From the NCBI GenBank assembly GCA_022818135.1, contig JAFMSR010000010.1:13605324-13669323 (forward strand): a DNA stretch of 64,000 bases, written 5' to 3'. Shown one piece after another: positions 23,707 to 36,200 of this stretch (its first letter is position 1; each line of letters begins with the position of its first letter). This DNA comes from Saxidomus purpurata (lineage: Eukaryota > Mollusca > Bivalvia > Venerida > Veneridae). Position numbers and translations under genes: made by a program. The notes under the pieces were generated by a model. That model did not search any database, was not told the origin of the DNA, and saw nothing but the letters and a program-made list of their open reading frames with translations.

Positions 23707-26280
23707 CAGTATAGGCCATACATTTATACAGCTGAATAGTAACCAAGGATTCAGAATCCCAAAATTGTCTTTTACGCAGCTTATCGATACCGTCACCATG
23801 GTTCCTACAAGACTCTTTTTTGTGCACATCAAGCAAGTATACTTGAATTTAATTGTAAAAGCTTAGCACTACTCAAAACTTTTCCTCTATCCTCCTGTCA
23901 GATTGTTGGAATTTTATTGTCAGTGTTTTAAATACCCAAAGCCTTGAGGCATCCTGTTATAAGATCACTTTGATAAATTCTAGAGAGTTTGCAATTGCCA
24001 CAATATAAGATATAGCTACATCAGGTAGAGGGGAAAGTTTAAAAACTTCTAAAGGTGCTGAAAATTTAAATCAGTACTGTTCCTCTGCATGGCTGTACCG
24101 GTAATGTTGTTAGTTGTAGGAGGTTTTGGTATTGAATATTATTTAATCGGTTTTTATATGAATGGCAAAAATGCTGTAAGAGCTAAGGTTTATATGGACA
24201 CCTATTTACAGTGTTTTTCATAGTGATACATGAAAATTTACCAATACTGTAAGATAGTTAATGAATTAACAATATATTGCTTGATTTTATCTGTGACTGT
24301 CTCCTAGTAAAATATTTACTTTACATTCCTGACATAGGACCATGTAATACTCCATTTACACAGACATAGATAAGTAAGATGTACAGTGTATGTAACAAGT
24401 TAACTTTGAAGACGCACAGACTGAAGGACGCATTTCCTGAAACCAAACATTGGTTTTTGTATGCTTCATACTTTAAAGCATGTTTATTTATGAAACAATA
24501 TCTGTTCCAGCAGTGTTTAATAAGCAATGATAAGGAGTTCTGATGCACAGTTATAACGTCATGTTGGTTCCTGCGTTGTTTATGGCATAATAAAACATAG
24601 ATTTTCTACTCTTTGTACAATGTATACAGAAAGAAAATCTTAAGTCATCTTAGAATGATATATTTGTATTGCTTAAAACTTTCTGTTTCAGCAAATGCAT
24701 GTGCAATTTTATTTATAGAATATTTTATACAAACTTTTGCAGCAACGACCATGTAGTCAAGGTAGGAATAATTGGTATCTTTAAATTTTTGGATAGCAAT
24801 ATTTTGTGTGTTTTGTTTAATATGTTTTGATCCTGTGTTTTGTTGAAAATGTTTTGACCCATATTTGTTTAAGTGTCATACTATTTTTAAGCACATGTTG
24901 AGACAGTTCAGAGTGTAAATGTTGAAAACTCGGAACAATATTCTACAAGAATTTTGGCTTTGTGATTTTAGCCCTTTGATATCCGTGTGGTTTGAACCAT
25001 AAAATCTTTGAAAACCATTTTCAGACAATTCACATGCATTTAAATAAATCATTGACCACATTTGATGCAAGTAACCAAAGTTAACCCAAATTATACTTAC
25101 ATGTCTTTAAAAGTGTTATTAACTTATATTGTAGAAACTTACTTAACAAGTCACATCTTGTTAATTGTTGTAAGAAATATCAGAAATTAATATTTTGCCA
25201 AGTTAAAGAAAACTCTGAGAATTACCTTTACAAATACGATAGGATATTTCAGTAACTAAATGGCAAGGCAGTGTTCATTGGTTCACTTATTATGGTATGT
25301 CGTGTTGTCTCAGTCAACACTTTGGCATTACATGCTTTGAGTAGTAATTTGCAAGTACAAGTTCAGTCACCTTTAGTGGAAAAGAAATTATCTCCCTTCT
25401 CAAGATAAGTTTTCCAAGGTATCACTATATGGCAAGTAGAGTCCTCAGTCCTAGTTGGCAAGCCTGACTTTTCACTGTTCCACTATATGGAAGAAACAGT
25501 TTTAATGTCACTATATGTCAAGAAGAGTTGATTAAAATCAATACTGGAAAAATTAGACACTGGGTTTTAATAGAACTATGTAACTAAAAGCATCATTTAA
25601 AGATATTATCATGATTAGCCATAGTTTTGGCTTAAATTTCTTTTTATGGAACAAAGAAAATCGCAAAAAGCAGAGTAATCCAAATGGACCTAACTGCATT
25701 TAGAGAGTATTAATGGGAGATAACTGACTAAAGTTCCTCATTAAACAGGTTTTTTCCATGTATAACATGTATTATTATATAAACAAAGAAATAACTATAG
25801 TCTATGACTTGTGATCTAGTGTGTTCATTTTACAATCGGCATGTTGTTTATTTAACTACACAAATTTCCTATTGGAATGTTACTGAAAAATAAATATGAA
25901 AAATGAAATGTCTATATTCTGTTATTTGTGCACGAAGTTACTGTCTGCTGGGCTTATTCTATGTTTGCAAGACCATCAGTATAATTTAAACACTGGATGT
26001 TTTGTTTATAATCATAATTGGGAAACAAGGTCATGAAAATTACATTAAAGTTTTTAAAAGATAAATCATTTACACAGGATTTCCTTCATGGGGTGTAGGC
26101 ATGACCAATATGTACTTGCAATTTATAGACATGACTTGCATTCAAGGATTTTTTCTTGGTCACTCTTATTATATTAGAGACATGGACATTCTTGCTTATT
26201 GGATTGGCATTTCCCGTGGTTTCACTTATGCCAACCCCTCTGTGCCACACTATACTTGTGAAAACATGTAGTTTGTGAAG
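23707..26280 (+). other. SMYD4 3' UTR and convergent intergenic sequence
   Basis: No further coding exon is seen after the SMYD4 stop. A polyadenylation hexamer AATAAA at 24589-24594 is a fair candidate for the transcript end. The rest is AT-rich and featureless to me. Confidence 0.4.
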
Positions 26281-26281
26281 T

Positions 26282-26600
26282 AACATAAATACTGTGATGC
26301 CACTTTCCTAACACAGCATTTTAATATCATTTGTTTTTGTATGATAATGCATAATTTCAAAACGTTTTGCATTTAGAAATCTTTTCCAAGTGCAAGATGG
26401 TATGTAATAAAAAGGTCTATCTCGAGATCCAGCTTGGGTTCTGATGCGAAACTGACCTGTCGCGTCGTACAACGTTTTCGACCGGGAGCCAAATCGGCTA
26501 AACAGTTACCTTCAGTGACAGACATTTCGCTTTGAAACACGTGCACTTGACAAAGCGAATAAACTAAATTCAAACCTTGTAAACATCAAAGCATAAAATT
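26282..26600. repeat. Dispersed repeat with fold-back core, related to 61238-61560
   Basis: Shared landmarks with 61238-61560 are a TGATG(C/T)CACTTTCC start, a GATAATGCAT-type segment, TTTGCATTTAGAAAT, GTGCAAGA and then a core with CAGTTACC..GTGACAGA.ATTTCG. The core resembles the MITE at 5227-5377. This points to one non-autonomous family with several copies. Confidence 0.6.
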
Positions 26601-27150
26601 GCTATAAACCCTTTATGGGCTGCAGACATGACTTGCATCAGGAGGTATATACAGGATTTGTTGACGGCATGTATTAGTAGATACAGGTCATTCACTACAG
26701 CAAAATATGTTCCATATTAAATCCCATATAAAATAAACACTATTTTTTTATTCTATTACGGATTTTTTTCTGTCAGGCCGTATTTGATGGTTGAATATAG
26801 GCTGTATTTTTGGCAAAATAATTATAGATATATAATAAAAGTCTATCTCGAGACATTTGGTTCCGATAGAAATATCTGTAGCTTCCTATAACTGTTTTGA
26901 GTGAAATAGGCTAAACAGTTACCTTCAGTGACAGATATTTTGATCTGAACCGCGTGGTCCTGACAAAAACTGTAATTGCAAACCCTTTGTAAACATGGCA
27001 AACCATCAATGGGCTATAAACCCTTTATGTGCTGCAGACATGACTTGCAAATACAGGATTTGTGGACAAGAAAGTATTACTCTGTAGATACAGATCATTC
27101 AGTACAGCAAAATAACTTCCATATTTCCATATTAAATCCCATATACAATG
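26404..27150. repeat. Tandem duplication of a ~410-bp block
   Basis: AAACAGTTACCTTCAGTGAC occurs at 26500 and 26913, CTGCAGACATGACTTGCA near 26621 and 27031, and CATATTAAATCCCATATA in both blocks, in the same order and spaced 410-413 bp apart. The two copies have diverged. They lie just past the DDX51 stop codon. Confidence 0.65.
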
Positions 27151-27201
27151 TAAAAGAAACATATTTTTATTTAGATTTATTGCTATAACCAGGTAACATT
27201 A

Positions 27202-30200
27202 TCATCCAGTGTTATGTTTGATTTGTGGTTTCTGTAATTTCTTAGCAGTGTACTTCCTCTTTGGTTTCTCATCCTGTAAACAAATGAAAATACAATTATA
27301 CACGTTCGAAACTTTATCTGGCAGTTAAACTGACCATCTGTATAATACCAGCTTCTTTCTACGCAGTCAACCAAGATTTCTTATCTAAATGCAAGAATAC
27401 ACCTCCAGTTACACAGACATACTTAATATCTACTACAAACAACTTACAAAATACAGAGCTGATTTATCAATGATGACATACTGAATGAAAAAAGAAACGC
27501 ACAGTTAACCTTTGTTGCGATTTGAAGAAACGTATTAGACATTATCTAAAATAGTATAAAGATCTATCTTTCATAAATTTCCAAAAATTCATCAGTTTAT
27601 GACCCCTCTGAATTTCTGTTAGTCGAACCATAATTGAAAGAAATAACAATACAATATAAATACCCAGTAGTTGAAAATGTATCTGTCAGGAGTTAAAGAT
27701 TACTGCATTTTTTGTTACCGTGTTTCTTTCAGTATATAAAAGCATATTGTAATAGTACATTTACCTTCAGTACATCACCCAGCTGCTTCAAGGTCTCCTC
27801 ATATTTTGGTAATAATGGTTTCAGGTCATTTTTAAATATTTGCAGAGATTCCAGTTTGTCTTTTCCTGCCTGTCTCATCATTTTCTTGAAGTGGAAAAAC
27901 TGAAAACAAATATACATAGTACATCTGACCTGTATATATAGTCATCTTGTCTGAGAAAGTCTATAAAAACAAGAACATCAGTAACACCCATAGATGCTCC
28001 CCGAGGCAGGTATTTTCAGATGAACAGTAAACAAGTTCTATTCTTGCAAATGTTGTTATAATTCACTTGCATGAAAACTGTAATTGTAAACAAGACCCCC
28101 CCCCACCTCAAAAAGGAAGGAAATTATGTTACTGAGTGTAATTTTCTCTCAGAGGTGCGCAGCATGGATTTCTAAAAGGCAAATAAAGTAAATGATCTGT
28201 TGCACATCATCTCAAGGTGAACATTAGGACAGAATCTATTGAGCAGTTTAGGAGATATTGAGCGGACAAAAATTCAAGAGTCAAACCTTTGACCTTAAGT
28301 TGTGTCCCTGACCTTGAGTCAGTGTGACTGGATCATGGGTTTTACACATAGTCTGGATTAGGTGATCATTTGGCTTGAGTGTCATCAACCTTCAAAGAGT
28401 TTAGGAGATACTGAGGGGACAGACTTGAATCTTTGATCTTAAGTTGTGACCTTGACCTTAAGTCAGCATGAACAGATCATGGGTACTGCACATTAACTTG
28501 ATGACGTAAACATTTGACCACAGTTTCATCAAATTCCTTCAAAGGATTAAGGAGATACTGAGTGGATCAGGAAATTCAAGACTCAAACCTTTGAATTTAA
28601 GAAGTGACTTTGACTATGAGCCAACGTGACTGGCACATGGGTTCTGCACATCGTCTAGATGGGTGAACATCTGATGCGAGTTTCATCAAAATCTTTCAAG
28701 GGTTTAAGGAGGTATGGAGCTGACAGGAAATGGTATACTCAAATGTTTGACCTTAAGTTGGGACCTTGACATTGAGCCAGTGTGACGTGCTCATGAGTTC
28801 TGCACATCGGGTTAAGGAGATATGGAGCCGGCAGGAAATGTAAGAGGAGATGGAAGTACAGAAGAACGGAGACTATCCTATAATCCCCTGACGCTATGTG
28901 GCGGGGGTGGGGGGTGCATAAATAAAAGGGACATACTTCAAGCATTGGCCAAAACATTGTTATGAATCTTGAACATTGCACTTTTCAATATCCTCTTTCT
29001 TTGTGCTAAATATCAAGAAAATCTGTTGAACGATTTTTTGAGCTAGTAGACCTGCTTGAAATGTAAGATTTACTGTTGAGTGATATACAAGTGAATATAT
29101 CATAGTTGTCTATCAGATGCTTTATCAATTCTTTACACAGGCCAAGATTATTACACATCTGAATTCCACATTGGTATATCATTCAAAAATAAAATCTACT
29201 TTCAATTTCATACCTCTTTCTTCTGAAGGATTGTAAATGCTGATCCCTCTTTGCCTGCCCTAGCTGTTCTTCCAATGTCGATGTAATTTAGGTCTGGATG
29301 TATGAGGGTGGGTCATATGAGATCACATACTTTACTGTGGTGATATCCATACCTCTTGCCATAGCATCAGAACAAACCAGACTGTGCAATATTTAAATTT
29401 AAACAATAGGTGGTAAACTAGAGTTTTGCTGCTGCTATAGTTTTAAATTAAAATGTTGTATGAGTATACAGGATTCCAAATGAACTTTCAGAAAATCCAA
29501 GTTTGCATACTAGCATTTGATTGCTTAAAGAACAAGATGGCCCTGACCTTACCTTTGGGTAGGCATTTGGGTATAATACAAGGTCAACAATCGCATCACA
29601 GGCAGTCAATTTTTACCTGGGAGTAATCATTTAAACAATCATTTTAGAGGTCCACTGCACAATGCTACATTCCAAGGCTCTGGGCCTTGTGTTTGAGACA
29701 AAAAGATTTTTTTGAAGTTTTTAGCCAATGACATTGTGAAATCAAGTAACCCCTGAGTATGGTCAATTTTGACTTTGCAGTGCATGGTTTTGAACAATCT
29801 TGGTCGAGGTCTAGACATTAGGCCAATGCTGTAGGCCATCAATGCATGACTAAGCTCTAGGCCGGAACGATGTGGTTTACAGTACAGAGATTTTTTAAGC
29901 TTTTTTCTCCAAGTGTGAGCCTATGTAAAATCAGGAGTGGCACCCCCCACCCCTGGGTCAATTTTGACTTGGCAGTCATGATTTGAACAGTCTTGGTAGA
30001 GGTCCACTAGGCAATGCAAGAGCATCTCAACCTGTTTTTAACAAAAAAGAATCACTAACTGCTTAAGGCACTTAATACAGAAGTGCTAACTTCACTGGAA
30101 CATAAATACATGTAGATGTAAAATTATAACATGTTAGATACAAGTATTGCCAGCTAACATGTTAGATACAAGTATTGCCAGCTTACATGTCTATTTTTCC

Positions 30201-33200
30201 AGCTGTAAACTTCTTCAAAATATTGTTTCTCCGAGACACATGGAGACTGGATGAAAACTCCTTTACTTCAATCCCTCCATACAATTTGATCAACAGGCAT
30301 AATCTGAAAGAGAATGTTAGAAACAAAGTTGAAATTAAAATCAAGCTGATCCAAGGACACCTGTTGTTTTGCTTGAAATTAATTAGATATCCTAGGGTAG
30401 CATGTCACGCCCCAAATATGGTAATGAGGGACTTTGTATTTTGATATAGCATTGTGTAAAACACAGATAGCCTAAATCCTGACCTGTGTCATTGACATTT
30501 GAAATAAGGTAGAAATGGCATGTTAGGCTTAGTACAATATGTAACCTTGGAGTAAATTTAGGCAAACATATTCTAAAAGTCTCTGAAAAATTGCTGACAA
30601 GCTCAAGTGGACACACAAAACCTGTGTCTCCATTACGACAAGTAAGTTTTGAAGCTTTTGCAAGACCTTGACGATTGTGCTCTCGAGACACACTCCAGAT
30701 GGAATCGTCAGTCAATGTGGTCTTCATGTGTCTTGCTTAAGGACCCTACCTACATGGCACTGATTAAGATCGCAACCTTGACCCTGCAAGGTATGGAGAC
30801 TAGACTACCACTGCAGCTGCAGTGACTCCAATGAGTGTATTAATCAAAGTCTGAACAAAAAAGGGTTGTTATACATGTTGTTTATGGAAAGAGAATCAAA
30901 CTCCTACCCAGGGGACACACATGTTCAAAACCTTTGACTTAAGGGAGTTTGACTAAGCTTTGCAACTGCTGCTTACAGCAAAATCACTAAGAATAGGTTG
31001 GTAGAACTTCAGCCTTTATAAATGTAAATTTAAAGAATATGGATAAATAGAAAAGAAAATCTGTAATAATACCTGTGCGTAGCCTCTACTGAGTTTGTGA
31101 AGCAGAGAATGTTTCTGTACTTCAGATGATGTAGTAAATGTAAAACAACCAATGGTTTCTCTGCAATCTTTGTCTCTATGTAGTATTCCTGTAAAACAAA
31201 CAAGTGTCATGACAAGAGAGAATAAACCTGTCAACTAATTCTAGAGTTTAGGAGAGTGTATACAACTACTGGTTATCAGCAATCCTCGGTCCATAGTACA
31301 GGTCATAGTTCAACCTTTTCAGTAAGGTGTATTTTTAAGGTAGGAATATTTCAAAGGAAATACACATACTGCACTCTGTCAGCAACTTATCAATATGAAG
31401 ACAAACCTGTACTTACATTGTCTCTAAGCATCAATGTAGCAATTTTAAAATAAAAGAACCAAAATTGTCATTGTTTAATCATTACAATGTGTTTGACATA
31501 CCAGTTCAAAGACTGGTTAAAAAGCACAAAAAACAAACAAATTCTCCTACCTACTTACCCTCTTTTTTACCACAAGACCAGAAACAGAACTTTTTTTTTT
31601 TTGCCTTTCCATATTACACTTTGCATAGAAAATAAAACACCGCCACTTACCCTGCTGGCAGTATGCAATTACACCATTATGACCACTGTAAATCATGATT
31701 AGCCTAATCATGATCTGCACTATTTGCTATTCAGTCAGCAAATTTTCAGTGAGCACCCAAATAAACAATTAATGGCAATCGCCCTCCCACTTTTTGTTTA
31801 TACAAATTTGACAAAGTAGGATCAGCAATACTGTTGTTTTGGGACTAGCAACAAACTACAACGGGAATATAATTAGAGTATGAAATCTTTCTTACCTTCA
31901 GACTACTTGGAGTTGCGTACTTTCCAACAAAATCTCCAGACATTTCTTCACTCTGACCTGGCGCTGCTTTGATTTCATTATCTATAGTAAAATAAGCCAA
32001 AGTACAATGTACAGAAATAAACCAAATTACAATGAACAGAAATAAACAAAAGTACAGTGTAAACAAATAAATAAAACCAATACCCCAAGATGACTCATGC
32101 AAATGTATATTCATTATTTTCTTGGGGTTTTAATGCTCTCATTTCTTTACCTGCATGAAGTATACCTTATCATCATTCCAGTTCAGGACCAGTACTAGAA
32201 TTTCATCTTCCATAAAAATCTGCCAACTGCTCACATGAAGGGTAAAGTCAGCTGCAGAAATTACACCCATGACTCATAGGATAAGTAATTCAAGTAAGTG
32301 ACCACGTCTGAGACAGATCACATAATAGTTTAAGGTGAAGTACAATAAGAAGACACATAATTACATTAGGTGAAGTACAATAAGAAACACATAATTATAT
32401 AAGGTGAAGTACAATAAGAAACACATAATTATATAAGGTGAAGTACAATAAGAAACACATAATTATATAAGGTGAAGTACAATAAGAAACACATAATTAT
32501 ATAAGGTGAAGTACAATAAGAAACCTTTTTTTACCAATTACTGCTGATGAAGGGATGTTTTAACACTGTTAAACTTGCATAGAAAATGGTCACCTTAATT
32601 AAGCTGTAAAGCAGGCATTTGATTTTGACAGCTAAGTCTGTTATCATAAGCAGATATATTGAAGATACAATACACCATTCAAGTGTTGCCATCTCCTCTG
32701 TCAGGTCATTGCAGTTCATGCATAAATTTTGAAGGTTTATGGGACTTGTTCTGCTTCCTAATGGCTATATTTAGAAACCTTTGTCGAGTCAGGCTTCAGC
32801 AAGAGAAAGTTCTGTTACTTGCCTTCCATCGGTCTACTGATAATTAAGTTAATCAAATTTGGTTGATTTATTGCTTGAAGTACTCACTGGCCAATCAAAT
32901 CTGCCTAACTGCCCCCTCCTTCGTCAAGGTTTAGTCTAGGAATGTTTCTGAATATAGCCATTAGTCAAACTAATTCATGTTACATTTTTTTTGTAATATC
33001 CTTCAGTAGAAGCTACTTACAGATACAGGATAAAAGTTGCCTTTTAAAGAAAGTATGCTGATTTCAAGATTAGCCATTTGGTTTGTTACCAATTTCAGAT
33101 CCTGCCAATCTGGCAGCATAGAAATAACTATTTTCCAAATTACCGGCAGTTTCAGCCTTATGTGTTTCAGCGTCCTCGTCCACTTCATTATCGATGCCAC

Positions 33201-36200
33201 TGTCATGATTTACGTGTTTCTCAGATTTACTGCGGTCAATTTTCTTCTCCACAATACCCAATGGTGCTGATTTCTTTCCACTTTTGACAACCGATGTAAA
33301 CAGTCGAGGCTGGAACAGGTTCAGCTGCTGAAGCTTTTCCGGGTTCTGTGATAGAGTGGCTGAGTACAGTAACTTCTGCAACTGAAAAAAGAAAGAACAT
33401 GGGCATGTACCACTGAACCTGTTTAAATGGCCACCTGGAATTTTAGTAGCCAGTATTGTCATATGCAAGTAAGTAAAGATAAATACCAGTTATAGTAAAA
33501 GCTACCTGCTACCAGTGGTCTCTCTTTTGCCATTACCCTATATTCATACTCCACAACCATACGTTGTTGTAGGAGTTTAACGCCAATTTCTACCTTGGTC
33601 ATTCTGACAGGCAGGCAGTTTACCTAACAATCGTTCCTGGGTAATACCAGTAGTAGACTCCTATCCTCATCCTCCGTAAGAAACTGCCAACTTTCTCACA
33701 TAAAGGTATCAAGTTGGTGGCAGGATGCAAACCCATGGCCCTTAATCTATAAGAGGTAACAGTGATCTCAAGTTAGAGACTCTTTAACAACTCAACCATG
33801 GAGGCTGTTCCACAACCACACATGGAGGCTTAAATGTTTGACTGATTTTCAAAGGACTCTAAATGGTCAGATTTAACAGTTTCAAAGTACAGTTCTTATA
33901 GCCACATCCTGAAAAACAACACATTTTTCCTAAACTCTTCTTTATTAAAACCGAACTGTTTGTGTGAAATCTAAATTCTGTTGTATTCAAGCAACTTTTC
34001 AAGTAAATGTGACAACGGAACTCTTACTGGTATTTCCATGTTCCTACAACTGGAAGCTGTCAGGGGTCCAGGACGGGGTCTGGATCTATAAATAGCTGTT
34101 TCTACCTGTATCAACCAATCTTGTTTGATCTCTTCCATCATTCTGTCTGCCTCATCAATAACCTGAATATACATTATACATCAAACTTTCATGTATTACT
34201 CATGATTCAAATACATGTAAGCTTGTATAAAGGAATATCCCCACCCTCTGCAGCCAATCAAATGAAGATTACACAATTCTACATGTATATAAGCATCACA
34301 ATTCATCTAGAGCATACTGTTTTAGAGCATAATTTGGACTGGTGATAATAAACTTTTTTTCATGTTCATTAAAGTTTGAGTATAAAATCATTTTCACCTC
34401 TAACTTGTACTTCACATACCAGTATGAAATGCAGAAGGGTTATACTTTTAAAGTCATTTTCAATGCCGACAGATAATCTGTATGTCACACTCTTATTACG
34501 AGTTTCAATAGTTTTCGTGTTTTACTGACTGACTGAAAATCTGAGCACGAAACTGAGCCAATTCAATTTGAAATTTAATCAATGGCTGAGCGCGAAACAT
34601 TTGTAACTCTACAAACAGAGTTACAACTGTTTGCACTCAGTCCTTATTTTGTTGTCAATGGGTTTGATCTAGCACTGAACTGGTTGGAAGGGTGATTTCT
34701 TTACAGCATAGCTTATTTATGATTTGTTTCTCAAAACTCAAATATGGTAAAGACATCACCCTTAAATATCAACTTACATCCTTCAATCATTTAGAAGAGC
34801 AAAAATCAACTTATTTATTATGGTTTTCATAGATATAGTGGTATACAAACTAAGTAAAGAGTACCAAGTATCGAAGATGGCTAAGATCAAATCCTTCTGT
34901 ATGGTTTATATGATCTACGAGACGTCCTGGTGTCGCAACAATGATGTCAACCAAACTCTCACAGCCTCTCAACCTGGAAAATCAGCATTCAGTAAATCTT
35001 TGTGTATACACGTAGAGACAAAATCATGAGTCATGTTACAATAACACATATATATCCCCAATTATCTGATCTTAGCATTATAGTGTGATATAACAGTGAT
35101 TTTTAATCATCTAAAGAGAGTACTTATAGACTTTACAGACCTTTTCTGTACAAGGGATTGTTGTTCTGTCAGCATAGTCTTCTGTCCTATCATCAAACCA
35201 ACCTGAAAATATATAACCTGCTCATGTAAACAGAAAACATCCTAGAGGTTGGGGGCTTCGAGCCCCACTGGAGTCACGACCATACCTCCTCATTTGACAC
35301 CAGTACTGGTTTTTCAAGAAGCGGACTCGAGAGTGACTTGATTATAAAGCTTAAAGCTTTCTTCAGAATCAAGCTAAAATAAATTGGTATAAACTAAACT
35401 AAACAGAAACACACACAATGTAGCAAAATAAAAATATTCTCACTTGATAACAATATTCAATTCAATTCCAACCAGTATTTTCCAAGTTATGCTCTGGACA
35501 AGGAAAATAACAAAGAGCAATAACTCTGTAATTAGTCAAGATGGAGGTATGATTAATGTGCACTGCACTTCATCTCAATGTGCTTGACCATTGTATGAAG
35601 TTGTATTGAATTCCAACCAGTCATTTTCAAGTTATGCTTTGGACAAGGAAAATGCAACTGACCGCCCGCCCACCCAACCACCGAATGACTCCTGTACTTC
35701 GTTTCAGGGGTATAGAAAAATTGTTCTGGGACCAATCAAACAATCAAATGACAAATTCCTATTTATATTGAGCATTAGGTAATAATTAGGGATGGCAACA
35801 AATATCCGGATATCCGAATATTCGTTCAGCTTCCGAATATTCGGATACGATATAGGTATCTAGGTATATAGGTAGTTTCAATTAAAATCTTAAATATTTA
35901 CATGTTGTTCTCATGACAATAATTAATTTTCAACAAGAGCCATGTTACACATGGTTAATCCCCCCGCCAGGAAGAAGTGACTTGAAGGTTGTACTTTCGT
36001 ACATTTTACTTGGTGAGAGGAAATTCTTAAAAAGCCGTATAGTTATGGTCATGCTGAGTACAGTTTTCAAGTAAGTGGAAAAAGAATAAGGCAATGAAGA
36101 GAAGGTTTGCAAAATTATATTAATGTTCATTATCAGTATAGGTATGATATTTTTCTATTTGACTAATAGTAAGCAAGGTAGAGTTATTGTTCTTGCACAC

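Noticed and set aside
30392..30727. 111-codon minus-strand ORF in DDX51 intron 11
   Set aside because: It has no helicase similarity, and DDX51 exons 11 and 12 join in phase without it.
32333..32525. CRISPR-like array
   Set aside because: The repeats are directly adjacent, with no unique spacers, and the DNA is eukaryotic.
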